NCBI GenBank assembly: GCA_934045075.1
Contig: OW203726.1
Location: 18,539,988-18,603,987, forward strand
Direction of reading: 5' to 3'
DNA length: 64,000 nucleotides
Origin: Yponomeuta sedellus
Taxonomy: Eukaryota > Arthropoda > Insecta > Lepidoptera > Yponomeutidae
The notes under the pieces are model-generated. The model was not told where the DNA came from. It saw only the letters and a program-made list of their open reading frames with translations, and ran no database searches. A program made the translations under genes and the position numbers. Positions 9,561 to 21,100 of this stretch are shown one piece after another. The stretch's first letter is position 1, and every line of letters begins with the position of its first letter.

Positions 9561-10519
9561 AGATAAAGATAGAGTATAATTATTACAAAAAAAGGCTAGA
9601 GTAGTACAGAAAATGTAGACTGCATAAGAAAATTTACGTGTTTCATTAACACTTAACCGGTGTCAGTATGGAACAAGGCCCAATTATAGTTTTACCAACG
9701 AAACACAAAATAATCGCTGCCGACATTTCACTTCGGGGATTTCTGTTTAGCACAAAGCGGTGTCTGCAACGCATTTTATCCCACAAACATGTTTCAGAGT
9801 CTCGCTTGCGTCCGCGCTACTACGAGTTGAGGCGAGTCTCACATCCGCATTTCTACTCAAACCTTGTTGGTATCACTAGCCGATCTCAACACACCTCGGC
9901 GTAGAATTGTAGAACATGGCAGCTTGCCGTTTCAGGTCACTGGCCATCGCTCCGTTTGGTTCCTCAGCCATGGTAATTCACTTTTTCACAAACCGGCCAC
10001 TTAGACGTCACGACCTTTAGATATTCAACGCCGGTCACTGGTCCTAGCAAAACGGAACTTATTTCTTAGCGTGCACAGTCGCGAATCCATTGGTCGGGTT
10101 GCATTTTTTTCCGTGGCGCGATTTTATGGCGACAGCGTCGGAATCGCCATACGTACTGAACCGTCAAGCTTAGCACCCACTCACGCGACCGCGAACGCCT
10201 ACATTCTCCAAGTTACCCCCACTTGAGTGATTGTGTGCGTCTCCATTGACGCTTCGGTTTTGTTGATCTAGTAACGTGGCCAATTAGATTAGGTAAACCT
10301 ACAGAGTTGCAAGAAGGTTCACCACATAAAATACTGTCACATTATTGTGATGTTTTTTCTCTCAAGAGTTGAGAATCAAAATGATGGGCTGCACTAACTT
10401 TAAACCACAATATTCCTGGGGGCACCTTGTGAAAGATGGAACAAAATATGGTATTTATCAATCTAGTTCTACAACAATAGGAGTTTTTTTAATGTACTGG
10501 TATAATATAGCAACATATT
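9561..10519. other. No gene or repeat recognised
   Basis: Somewhat less AT-rich near 9660-10270, with a 78-codon ORF that has no recognisable domain. Nothing I can name. Confidence 0.4.
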
Positions 10520-10695
10520 TTTATTAGCTGACCCCACGAACTTCGTACCGCCTAACAGTCGATTTTAATGGTTTTTTAATTTTTCTCTCCGTAAGAACCA
10601 TCCTCGTATTTCAAGGAATACTCTACAGAATTAGCGAAATCGGTTCAGCTGCTCTCGAGATTTGCGCTTACCAACACATTTTTCATTTTTTATAT
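10520..10695 (-). mobile_element. RTE-like LINE tail (type 'ggtcagctagt')
   Basis: Minus-strand copy of a tail seen at 24726, 26385, 26580 and 55738: 'gaacttcgtaccgccta', 'gtaagaaccatcctcgta' and 'ctctcgagatttgcgctt'. Only the 3' end is present. Confidence 0.6.
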
Positions 10696-11528
10696 TATAG
10701 AATATAAACAATATTTATTTATATTATAATAAACATTGTATCTATCTACCGATTTGATTAAACTATACTCATAATGTACTTTAAAATTCAGGTGTCCCGC
10801 TACAACTTGTGAGCTTTTAAATACATAAAATACTCCCATCGTGAGGAAACCCCAGTGGTTGAGTTATTCACATAATATTGCCTATCCGCGGTGGGCACAC
10901 GTGGTTATTAAGCCCATAGGTATGCAGTAGGTGGTGATGTCCTGTTTATCAAAAAACAATTGATAAAATTACATAACAAAGCCTTTAAAAGTGCTATTTT
11001 TAACATTCTAACATCTACCTACATCAATTTATTGTTAGGCGACAGACGCAGATCCTTCACATTAGAATCTTGACACAATAACATTAATCTAACAAGACAT
11101 TGGCATACTTCGCTGAAATTACGGTTGCTAAAATTTGTAAAGCGTCGAAATATTGTTTTAGGCATAGTGGAAATCATCTATTTTACAGGGTGTCATGAAT
11201 ATTGTTTAGTAAGTTTATTAATTAAAATAGCGATACAACATATTTTATAGTTGGACGTATTATTAATAATAATTTTTCACAGGTATAACTTTTTTCAGTT
11301 TTTTAATTTTTTTCATTCGAATTTCCATTAGCGAGTTTTATTATTTAAGTTACTTAATGTGGTTTTAATTTGGCGTTTGACTATGAAGTCAAGACGTTTA
11401 TGACGTAGAGATACTTGTCAACTTTCACTTTTTATAATCCTTACTTTCCTCTGTGCTTTCGGTAGCTAGCTACAGTTGAAACCTCGCCTTTGGGCATTAT
11501 GTTTAAAAATACACTGATATTCTGTATT
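10696..11528. other. AT-rich DNA with one SINE-L scrap
   Basis: 10838-10925 holds a SINE-L fragment ('catcgtgaggaaaccc ... gcggtgggcacacgtgg'). The rest is AT-rich with no gene recognised. Confidence 0.4.
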
Positions 11529-11538
11529 ACCACATTTT

Positions 11539-11714
11539 TAAAAATCTATTTAGAGGCTAAAAATTCCACCCATGCCGGGACTCGTACCCGCGACCTCTAG
11601 CTAAGCGTGCCAGCGCTCTTGCAACTGAGCTAATAGGCGACTAACGGCATATTGAAATTTCGAAAAGTTTTTAAAATTGTCCTTATCACGGGTTAGTGCA
11701 TTAAAAACAATATA
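11539..11714 (+). mobile_element. SINE-X copy with inverted 5' part
   Basis: The tRNA-like body is on the minus strand and degraded ('gggactcgtacccgcg'). The tail 'attgtccttatcacggg' is on the plus strand. Flanks 'accacatttt' and 'accatatttt' agree at 9 of 10 bases, a probable TSD. Confidence 0.65.
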
Positions 11715-11770
11715 ACCATATTTTGTTGTCTTTACTTTCAGTTCTTAGACAAGCAACATAACTATATATA

Positions 11771-13055
11771 CGAGGGCTGCTACTTATGTATGCGGAATAG
11801 AAAAAATAAACAAATGTATATGGCTAAATATGCTTTTATTGTTTTTCAAAGTATTCTCCACTATGATCGATGCACTTTTGCATTCGATGAAGCCAATTTG
11901 TAAAACACTTTTTCCTCTCTGATTGAGGTATCTCCAAAACGTTCTGTTTGAACGCATCTACGGCATCTTCACGGGTCGAAAATCGTTGACCACGTAATTA
12001 ATTCTTTACATTTGGGAATAAATAGAAATCATTGGGAGCCAAATCAGGGCTGTACGGTGGATGACCCAACAATACAATTTTTTGACAATCCAAAAATGTA
12101 GTTGTTTCCTGAGATGCTGGCATTGTCATGGTGAAGTATGATTCTGCGTCGCTGGTTGTTTTGGCGTATTTCTTCAAATACTTCCGGCAAACAAATGGTC
12201 GTGTACCACTCCGAATTAACCGTTCTGCGATTCTCCAGTGGTATTGTAGCTACATGGCCATTAATACCATAAAAGCAGCCCACCATTTGCTTTACAGTGC
12301 TTTTTGCACGAGCCACTTTCGTAGGGTTCGGCTCATTTTGAAACACCCAAACTGTTGATTGTTGTTTAGTTTCGGGGTCGTACGCGTAGATCCAGGATTC
12401 GTCACCTGTGTAGATATTATAAACAGATTTTGAGTCGCCTCCGTTGAATTTAAAAAAAAAAAGTTTTCTTGCACTATTCGACGCCAGCATCTTTTTGATC
12501 CTGAGTTAAGTTGTGCGGGATCCAACGCGAACAAATATTTTTTACAGACAAATGTTTATGTAATATCCTATGAATGCTCGTCATACATATGCCCAGAATA
12601 GCCTCTATCTCGCGATACGTAACATGGCGGTCTTGCATTATTAGTTTTCGCACAGCTTCAATATTTTGTGGCACAACCACCGATTTCGGGCGACCTTCTT
12701 TAACTTCGTCCGTGAGCTTACTGCGCCCGCGATTAAACTCACCAAACCAGTGATACACAGTCGTTTTTGATGGAGCTTCACCACCAAAAGTCTAAGTTAA
12801 TTGAGCTACGCACTGTTGTTGCGTTAAACCACGTCGAAAATTGTAACAAATCATAGCAAGAATATTTTCACGAGTGAGTTCCATTTTTTCAGCGATATGA
12901 CATTTTAAATCCAACAAAAACAAAACACTAACGTATATAAGAGAAAAATATTAGCGGCCAGTATTTAAAAAAGAACGAATTTGACCATGAAGGTCAGACA
13001 TTGCGTTTAAAATCATTGGAATCCCAGATTCCGCATACATAAATAGCAGCCTATG
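11771..13055 (-). mobile_element. Mariner (DD34D) element, copy 1, full length but dead
   Basis: 1,285 bp bounded by TA dinucleotides. The ends are inverted repeats around 'ggctgctacttatgtatg', and the right end has one change in that block. Its coding content is homologous to the copy at 54447-55730, also full length. TIR position, length of about 1.28 kb and TA target are standard for mariner. Confidence 0.9.
11780..12884 (-). pseudogene. Mariner transposase, frameshifted
   Basis: Reading leftward from an ATG at about 12882, the N-terminal helix-turn-helix part contains an in-frame stop near 12793. 12474-12758 then encodes the rest of the N-terminal half ('FNRGRSKLTDEVKEGRPKS', 'SRWIPHNLTQDQKDA'). 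A frameshift near 12480 leads to 12044-12490, with the first catalytic aspartate in TGDESWI and the second in HHDNAS. Another frameshift precedes the third aspartate, in 'YSPDLAPNDF', read near 12055-12030. All three catalytic Asp codons survive but in different frames, so no active protein can be made. DNA cut-and-paste enzyme by family; mobilises its own TIRs. Confidence 0.85.
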
Positions 13056-13750
13056 TAAAAACAAAAGTAATAAATGCAAATCGTTAAAAAACTAACCATG
13101 TTGAAATACGTCATTTTAGTGGAATGGAAACAGAGCTCTATATTTTTTAATCAAAAGGTACGCTGGCCGTGCTACTGATAACTTCAAAGCGGAATGATTG
13201 CGAAATTCCAACGAAGAATGTTCTGTGTACATGATATACAAACCTACAGTCAGCGCCAAGCGGGTCTAAACGCACAGAGTGGTCTAGGCCAAGTTCTTGG
13301 CAGACCGGCGCTGTGCATAATTTATACTAACAGATTCGACCCTATTTTGTCGCCCCCTCGCGTCCTCCCGCTCCTCGTATATCGTATATATTCCCGTTAT
13401 TAATTATACTTAGAAAATAAATGTGTAAACACTATCAGATATTTTAATACATGTATCTTGTTATTAATTGAATATCTTGTTTTTAAATAACTAAGGCCAG
13501 GTAACTCTGTTGCCTGCTCTGTGCTTCGTAAATAAGATTGGTTAAAAAAATATTAGTCCGTAATTGGCCTACATTAATTTACTTATTTTATATTGTTTTG
13601 TGTATTTTGGCTTTGATAAATTAAATTAATAAAATGAGCAATTTTGTCGTTCATACTTCGCTTCGAAGACACTTTAGTCGTGGCATGATTAAACAATTAA
13701 AATTTTGGCACAATATGGCTGAACACGTTCCTCCCACCCAGTATAAAAAA
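13056..13750. other. No gene or repeat recognised
   Basis: AT-rich. A 69-codon ORF at 13194-13403 has no recognisable domain. Confidence 0.4.
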
Positions 13751-14243
13751 GAGCTGGATTTTTATTGCGATTTCATGACCAATTATTTCATATTAGCATC
13801 CTAAATTAGCTAAATCTATGAGTAAGTACTTAATCTAAGATAAAAAATGTGAAGTATTTTTTTTTACGTAGCCTCTATGTTTGTGTCCCACTGCTGGGCA
13901 AAGGTTGTGTTTAATAAATTAATATTATCAACTGTTTATTTACCATAGCAAAAATACATACAGTCTGTACTATAGCTCCGATGCCAGTTCAAATGCGAAC
14001 GGTCTGAAAAGTTAGATGTTTAATGGTACCAAAAGAACAAAGTTTTTTTGGGACAAGACATTGGCGCATTTTGTTACTTTCATTTGTTCTAAGAAAATAC
14101 ACTAACTGTAATTAGATAAATTTACAGACTTATTTGCAAACAAAGAATAATAAAGAGTTTATGGATACAGTTCAGTACACAGGACTTACATTTATAAGGC
14201 TTTTCTGCTGCAGTTGCAATAGAAATACAGCTTTATGTACTGC
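13751..14243 (+). repeat. Local tandem duplication, unit 1
   Basis: Begins 'gagctggatttttattgc' and runs through 'agtctgtactatagctccg' to 'tttatgtactgcag'. The unit repeats immediately at 14244. An extra segment at about 13870-13960, containing an inverted SINE tail ('tcccactgctgggcaaagg'), is missing from unit 2, so it inserted after the duplication or was lost from unit 2. Confidence 0.75.
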
Positions 14244-14672
14244 AGAAGCTGGATTTTCATTACGATTGCATGAACAATAATTTCATATTAGCATCCCAAA
14301 TTAGCTAAATTTTTGAGTAAGTACTAAATCTGAGATAAAATGTGTGAAGTACCTGCTTATGCTTATGCATACAGTCTGTACTATAGCTCCGATGCCAGTT
14401 TAAATGCAAGGTCTGAAAAGAAAAGGTCTGAAAAAAAAAGATGTTTAGTGGTACCAAAAATAAATAAAGTATTTTTTGGGACAAGAAATTGGCGCATTTT
14501 GCACATTCATGTTATAGTAATAAAGTACACTACCTGTAATTAGATAACTTTACAGACTTACTTGCAAACAAAGAACAATAAAGAGTTTATGGATACAGTT
14601 CAGTACACAGTTACATTGATAAGGCTTTTCTGTTACAGTTGTAATAGAAATACAGCTTCATGTATTGCAGAA
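14244..14672 (+). repeat. Local tandem duplication, unit 2
   Basis: Diverged direct copy of unit 1. It has a small internal expansion, 'ggtctgaaaagaaaaggtc'. Non-coding. Confidence 0.75.
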
Positions 14673-14845
14673 CAACATTCTACCCACTACAGACGAACGG
14701 TCAAGTCTTCTTCAAACTTTTTAACAAAAGTATAAAGCAAAGAAACATTTAACACTATTATTTTAAGAAAAGCTCCTACAGATTTTTGCTATCATTCTTT
14801 GATTTCAACAAACCTGATTGTGTTACATTTTTTATTTTGCTTGTA

Positions 14846-15226
14846 AACTTCCCACTGCAGAGCACAGGCCTTCTCGCAGAGAGAGAGTATAGGCTATTAC
14901 CATATCACCGGATTGGTGATTTCAAGTGCTGAGGTATTTAAACACCTCAGACACTCAGGTTTTCTCACATTGTTTTCCTTCATAGTTTAGTGATTGGCAT
15001 TGCTACAACCATTGTTGTAGCTTTTATACTTATACTCTTTTTAATGCACTAACCCGTGCATTTGTTTTAGCCTCTAAAAAGGATTTTTTTTAAATTGCTA
15101 CAACAACTTTACAAATGTACATAGTTTAGAAAACAAAGTCATTGATACATGTCCGCACTGGGAATCGAACCTGGGTCTTTCGCTTCAGAGTTCATTGTTC
15201 TACCCACTGGACTAATGCTGCTGTAG
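14846..15226 (-). mobile_element. SINE-L, full length, split by a short SINE-X insertion
   Basis: Minus-strand SINE with 3' block 'cccactgcagagcacagg', body 'cacctcagacactcagg' and a tRNA-like head ('gggaatcgaacctggg' in reverse) ending near 15226. SINE-X at 15010-15093 interrupts the body. Confidence 0.7.
15010..15093 (-). mobile_element. Very short SINE-X copy with inverted 5' part
   Basis: Flanked by 'attgctacaac' (14999-15009 and 15094-15104), an 11-bp perfect TSD. The 84 bp hold the tail ('aatgcactaacccgtgc', minus strand) joined to a plus-strand 'ttttagcctctaaa' piece. Only the priming region and tail remain. Confidence 0.65.
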
Positions 15227-15314
15227 GTAACTGTATTATAGTGCTAGTTTATTATACTGCGTCAGATTGGTAAAGTAGGTACCTGGATTGGTAAACCCTG
15301 ATCTAGGTTGAGAT

Positions 15315-15496
15315 TGTAGACTTTTAGTCCCGATCTACTTAGGGGTGTTGTTATATCGGAAGAGTCCGACCAGGTTTCGCACCGATTCGCAGAGCTTAAT
15401 CATGGTAAGCAGAGACGGAGTTCGCGCCGTCGGTTGCTCGTCTCACACACTAAAAGTCTACAATGTTTTGTGCTTGCGAAAGTTTTAGTTCAAAAA
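15315..15496 (+). mobile_element. Retroposon H, longest copy, with inverted 5' part
   Basis: Ends 'tgtagacttttagt' and 'actaaaagtctaca' are inverted. After the second comes the family tail 'ttgtgcttgcgaaagtttta'. The internal segment is not present in the shorter copies at 37200 and 52835. I do not recognise the source RNA. No clear TSD here, but both shorter copies have 13-bp TSDs. Confidence 0.55.
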
Positions 15497-17108
15497 TTTT
15501 GATTTATTGTTATTATTGATAATTGAATTGCTCAAGGGCATGGTTATCAATTTTATGACTGACAAGGTTAAGTATCTAGTCTTTTATTTGCTCTCATTTG
15601 TTATCTACGTAGTAGAGTTGACGCCTGATCCCTACATCATAAGTATAGCCTAATAAGTGCCACCTGATTAAATAAATAGAACAACTATTTTATCAAATAT
15701 TATTTATGTTGTAATAGTATTATTTTAATTTAGTATGTACTAGACATCAAATAATTTTAAAATATAAATTACTGACTTTATTTTGGTTTATTTTACTTTA
15801 AGTACGTGCCAGTTCTTGACACCGCTTAAGGCAACTGTAAGTAGCAAATATTTACAATTTTATTGGTTTTAGTACAAACAATTAAACTTGACTAATATAA
15901 TATTCAAAGCAGTGGTAGCAGAGCTAAACACCGGCTTCTCAATCATCATCACTAGTTCATTCCCAGTTCTAAATATGATCAAACCTCAATGTTCATCCTC
16001 TAAATATCCTGATAAAGTTTTATTGCGGCTATTGCATCATTTCATAAAACTAAAACTGTAATTTATTATGACAATTCAAGGTACACTGTGCAGCAGCCTT
16101 CCTACTTGTTGATCAGTGGGTAAATCGACTTAACAATTTACATAGTTATATATTAAACAGCCATTATTTATTAGGTAAAACGTAATTACAGTTGCCGTGG
16201 TCTACCAGAGACTACGGCAACTGTAACACTGCCGAACATCAGGAAGTAAGGTAATTACATTTTACCTAAGAAATTATCGCAATTAGACCCTAGTTTAATA
16301 TCTAACTATGTATAAGTATTGCAAATCATCAAGAAATACTTTAACAATGCATATCAAGTTTTTGTAGTAAGTCCTAAATTGTAGTGCTTTGAACCAGGCC
16401 TCTGGAAGGTTGAAAATTAGAAAGTACTGGTCTATTTACAAAACCACAATCCCTTGAAACACTTCATTGCTGTCTCAAATATGTCATCATGCTGACTGTT
16501 GTGCAGATTTTACAAGGAGAAAACGTAACCTCAAATTAAATAAATTGCCCCCAAGGACAGTTTCAGAGGAATTGTGTAATAAAACACGACTCCTCTAAAC
16601 TAAAATTATTATTTATTGTAAAGACCGTAAGTTTCTACGTGAATTGCCTCTTGAGGCACTCTCATAAACGCCAACTCGCTAAACTACTCAATATAGAAGT
16701 CGGTATATTAATTACTTTGAAAAGAAAAGGTAAAAGTTTCATAATATTATAAAGTTTAGTATTTTCAAAGCCTGAAAAGTTTGTAAGACCCGCACAAATG
16801 TGTAGAGGAGTACTCATATAGAATTAAAAGAGTCACTTACGCGTTTTCTGACCATAGCGGTGCGTACTTGTAGTCATATCGCTGGCGATGGACCATATCA
16901 CATAGGAAACAAGATTTTATTGAAATTAACATAAAAATCGAAAGAGAATGAGCTGAACAACAACAACAACAAAGCAGCAACACAGACTATATGTAGTACG
17001 GCTTAAATGACATTTGATTTGACGTTAATATTTTTTTAAGTTTCAGCTGCCGGCGCCGGCTTCTTATAAAGTAAACAAGAAAACATTAGTTCAGGCCGTC
17101 ACAGAGTC
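15497..17108. repeat. Long unannotated stretch with one hairpin
   Basis: 16189-16222 is a hairpin with arms 'cagttgccgtggtct' and 'agactacggcaactg'. The surrounding 16100-16225 shares blocks ('attaggtaaaacgtaatta', 'gttgccgtgg') with the direct repeat at 28097 and 30601. Otherwise no gene or repeat recognised. Confidence 0.45.
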
Positions 17109-17240
17109 ACGGCTTTATCACAACCACAGAACGCCTATCCCGGAGGGATAGGCAGTGGTCTGGTCACGATCCTGAAAGATCACTTCATTAACGTTCTTTA
17201 GTCGTTGCACGCACCTAGGCCTGTTGCAGGAAGAGGGAGT
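17109..17240 (+). repeat. Dispersed repeat ('tatcccggaggg...cattaacgtt' family)
   Basis: Shares ordered blocks with 34965-35085 and 60315-60435: 'tatccc..agggataggc', 'gatcac..' and 'cgttc.ttagtcg.tgcacgc'. Probably the 3' region of an unidentified lepidopteran retroelement. Non-coding here. Confidence 0.5.
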
Positions 17241-17766
17241 AAATGCGTTTTGTAACCTGAAATAAATTCACTTTATTCAATAAAATACATTTCTGTTCAT
17301 TGAATTTATGAAATGAAATTTATTTTTCGCTTGTTCAACGTTTACATGGTACAAAATAAGCCGTAACTATTATTTCATGCAAGAAAAGGTCCACCACCCT
17401 CCGTACTAGTATTAACTGTATTACGGCAGGGTAGTATCACATCTCCAACAAAAATATATAATTTCGGGCAAAACCTTTGCTCTAAACTAATCAAAACAGA
17501 AAAGAAAAGTAGTATTTTCTGATCAAAACTTAACAATTTTTGAAACATCAATTAATAACAATGCAGTTTTTGAGTATTCATACTCATTGTAGTACCCATA
17601 AATACCACAAAATAAAACGATGTATACAAACATATATATATTAGTATATAGATAGTGATATATTATTAATAGTAGCACGTAATACTTAGATATATTATAA
17701 TTTAATATTTTCTAAATAGTTTTTAGTAAGTACCTATGTATAATATATTTGTAAGTTGTATGAACA
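17241..17766. other. No gene or repeat recognised
   Basis: AT-rich, with short 'atatat' runs near 17630-17700. Confidence 0.4.
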
Positions 17767-18140
17767 GCGGTGGTAGCTCAGTGGGTAGAACCATAGACTG
17801 GCAAGCGAGAGCCCCAAGTTCGATCCCGAGTGCGGGCATGTACAAATGACTTTGTTTAATTTCAAAGTTACGTACATTTGCGAATTTGCAGTCGCAATAC
17901 CACACGCTAACGGTGAAGGAAAACATCGTGAGGAAACCCGCGGCTTGGTTGGCTCCGCACCTATTGACTAGTCTTTCCTGTGGGCTAGGCCGACTAAGCT
18001 GTCAGGATGGTATAGGTGCTGGGCAAGCCTATACCATCTATAAAACCATGGCCCAGGCACTACAGCGTCGGAGTGGTCCCTTCACCCATCTAGTGTGAGT
18101 GAAGATACCACTGGACGCTGTATAAATCATCTCATCTCAT
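17767..18140 (+). mobile_element. Complete SINE-L (tRNA-derived SINE)
   Basis: The tRNA-like head has an A box 'tagctcagtgg' and a B box 'agttcgatccc', the two-part internal Pol III promoter. A conserved body follows ('tgcagtcgcaataccacac', 'ctaacggtgaaggaaaac', 'ggctaggccgactaagc'), ending in a 'catctcatctcat' tail. About 370 bp, with no protein. It would be copied by a LINE reverse transcriptase in trans. This is the best reference copy for the other SINE-L fragments in the window. Confidence 0.85.
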
Positions 18141-18633
18141 TGTATAAATTAATTAATTAACATTAAGCATATTTTCCGTAGTATTATAGTCCATTTTTCT
18201 TAAATAAGAATTAAATTTTGTTTTGCGAATTTTGAATTGTCATTTATAGACAGGTCTTTGTTAATTTTATTGTATAGATATGGTCCAAGAAAATGAAAGA
18301 AGTCATGTGCAAATTAATGATGTTTTACAAGGCGGTACTCTGTATATAACATGTTTTCTTCTATGAGATATAGTTTTAGGGGGGTGTTTACTATGCTGTC
18401 GTAAAGTTATTGCTTTAATAAAAAGTTGACAGACCGTGAGAACATCAAATTCTTTGTATAAGTCTTTTGTTGCATAACGAAAGTTCTTGAAATTTGCCAC
18501 TTTAATGATGGCCCTCTGAGCTCTCTCGATTTTTAAAGATAAGATTTCTTAGCCCCGCCCCAGCTTTCGATTCCGTAAGCTATCACTGATTGGCAAAGGG
18601 CAAAATAAACTGCTTTGATAGTATAAGTGTCTT

Positions 18634-19110
18634 TTAAGTGCCGGATTTTTTGAAAATATATATTAGTCTGCGGACTCTCCCATTTAGAATTTCAATATGT
18701 TGCTTCCAGCTCAAGTTCTGATCCACAACTACACCCAAGTATTTTATATATTCAACTTTGAACAGACTGTAACACGTGCAAGATGATGGAGTATTGCAGC
18801 TTAGGTGTAGCTTCAGATGGAAATCCGATCTGGGTTGCATATTATTCCTTATGCTAAAAGTTATGTATTTAGTTTTACTTAAGTTGAGAGTCAATAGATT
18901 TTGGTTCAAATAGTCAACAATTTGTTTGAATCCTGTTTCCGCCGCTGACTTGACCTCATTCCATGACTTTCCGCGCAAGATTAGAATAGTGTCATCTACA
19001 AATGTTACAATTTTTGCCTTTGCGAGTTCTTTTCTACACAGATCATATACATAAATGAGAAAAAGTGTTGGGCCAAGAACTGACCCTACGGTACACCAAA
19101 CTTTGTGCAT
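18634..19110 (-). pseudogene. LINE A ORF2, reverse transcriptase C-terminal half
   Basis: Resumes with 'GSVLGPTLFLIYV', then the catalytic 'FVDDTILIL' (the usual aromatic-Ala-Asp-Asp has Val in place of Ala) and 'YLGVVVDQNLSWKQHIE', a typical RT block 7. Further C-terminal coding remnants run with stops to about 18200 ('NFRYATKDL' at 18303-18500). Confidence 0.85.
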
Positions 19111-19610
19111 TCGGAACCACTTTGGACATCACCCAGTTTTACGGCTTGAGATCTATTTCTCAAATAGTCTTTAAGCAGTTCCAGTGGGACACCCCGCACA
19201 CCAATGTACTCCAGCTTGCGAATTAACAAGGGGACAGAGACAGTGTCAAATGCCTTGGACAAGTCAAGGAAAATGCCAAGACATTTCTCCTTTGCATCCA
19301 GTGCCTGACCTACATTTGTAACCAAACTTTCAATAGCATCAGAGGTGGAACTAAAGCCAAATTGATTATCTGACAGCAACTTGTTTGCTTCAAGAAAGCC
19401 GAACAATCTTTTGTTTATTATCTTTTCCAGAATTTTGGCGGTAGGAAGCACTGAAATAGGTCTATAATTGCTGACACTGTCCCTGTCACCAGATTTGAAG
19501 ATCGGTGTAACAATGGAATGTTTAAGCTGATCTGGGAACACACCACACGACAAACAAATGTTACAGAGGTGTGTTATGGGTTTTAAAATGTACATAACAA
19601 CATTCTTCAA
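19086..19610 (-). pseudogene. LINE A ORF2, reverse transcriptase N-terminal half
   Basis: Contains RT blocks in order: 'HSIVTPIFKSGD', 'NYRPISVLPTAKILEK', 'NQFGF', 'FLDLSKAFDTVSVPLL' (first catalytic Asp), then 'TKFGVP', where the frame breaks. The 'GVPQGS' motif is split here by a frameshift near 19100, and the following part is in the next ORF. Confidence 0.88.
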
Positions 19611-19865
19611 AAAATTGCAGAGATCCCATCATCTCCAGAAGAAGGAGTACTCTTCAACGACAAAATAATATTTCGTACTTCATTATCATCTGTCGGATGG
19701 AACTTTGCTGAATGTACGGGGCTATCGCTACTTTTGTATTTTAAGACTAGGTCTGATTCAGTAGAGTTTAAGTTAGAAAGTAAGTTATCTGCTAGACGTA
19801 AGTTTTAAGATTCTTCAGGGGATGGTTTTATGTCAATTAGCTCAGATGGCAGTTTTGCATTACCC

Positions 19866-21062
19866 TTAAGGTTGCAAATAGTTTTTATGAGGTTCCAAGT
19901 TTTTTTTTATGTCACCATTTCTTTTATTCAACTCAGATCTTTCGTAATTACCATTTATTTTATGTAATAAATAATTACAAAAATTTCGGTGACGCTTATA
20001 GGTTACCGGTAGCGCCTCATCGTAAGGGGACTTTTTAAGTTTTAAATGTAGTCTATCCCGGAACCTCATACACCGCACCAATCCAGGTGTAATCCAAGGC
20101 TTTAAGCTACATTTTCGGTTTGATACCTTAGGGTTCGTCGTGTGTTTTTGCAATATGTTCGACACTGTACGAAGGAAAATGCTTGTTACAATATTTGGAT
20201 CCTCATTTGATAATAGGTTGTCCCAGTTTACTTCAAGGAGTTCTGCCGTGGCTTTTTTGTAGACTATTTTAGTTATAATTTGATTTTTATTATTATGTCT
20301 AGATGTACATTTTGCCATTGAAATGATAATAGTATAATGGTCGGTAACTGTGGTCTTACAGACGATTGTACTGGTCTTAGTAATAGTCTTAATAAAGCAG
20401 TGATCAATGCAGTTGAGGTCTCGCGTGGGAAAAGTATACCCCGGTAGGAGTCCGTGCATCGCCAGGAGATCAAGGTAGTCACCGGATCTGGTATCACTAT
20501 TTCCATCCTTGATATCCACATTTATATCACCGAGCAGGACTACATGTTTTGACTTTTTAACGTCTGTTAGTAGCTTATCAAGAGATACAAGGAATCTATC
20601 TAATGACACCACTGAAGGCGACCTGTACACGCATAAGAATGTAAAGTCGGTTCCTACCTTTAAGACTAGGCAGTCTGCATCATTAAAATCCGGTTTGTAT
20701 ACACTAACATTTAACGATTTGTGTGCATATGTAACTACTCCACTATTCTGGTTTTTGTGATTTTGCGTTGAGAAGCAATTAAAGTTTGGAAGTGAAGGCA
20801 GTGTTTGAAGATGGGGTAGCCAACATTCTGTTAGCACAACTAGGTCTTGGTTTACTTTAAGCCTTGAAAGAAGAGTCTGGAAGTCGTTAAAGTTTTTATC
20901 GATGCTCCGTATATTTTGAACCACAACATTAAGTTTTTTATTTGACACGTCTATAAAATTCACGCACTGTTCCGGGTCATCAGCGATGAATGCATTGCCG
21001 ACTTTGACTATGTCGTCAATATCGGCCGCGACTTGATCAATAATTTTACTAGCCATGCTCAT
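19866..21062 (-). pseudogene. LINE A ORF2, apurinic-type endonuclease domain
   Basis: 398 codons from an ATG. Residues about 45-290 form an exonuclease/endonuclease/phosphatase-like domain: 'NIRSIDKNFNDF' at its start, 'VLTECWLP' with the catalytic Glu, 'VYRSPS', 'LLGDINVDI' (Asp/Asn pair) and 'TDHYTI' with the terminal His. In this family the enzyme nicks target DNA to prime reverse transcription. Residues 290-398 are the linker before the RT. The frame stays open to 19866. The linker continues through 19865-19611 with an in-frame stop (near 19806) before RT homology begins. Confidence 0.88.
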
Positions 21063-21100
21063 GCGTGTAAAAGTGTGTTTTACATAGGGTTGTTACTCGC

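Larger units (their letters stand above)
18150..21100 (-). mobile_element. LINE A: CR1-like non-LTR retrotransposon
   Basis: About 2.9 kb on the minus strand carrying endonuclease and reverse transcriptase regions in canonical order. It lies against SINE-L at 17767-18140. The 3' end lies near 18150 in AT-rich DNA; the 5' end is uncertain and no ORF1 is recognised. Several frame breaks make it inactive. Confidence 0.85.
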
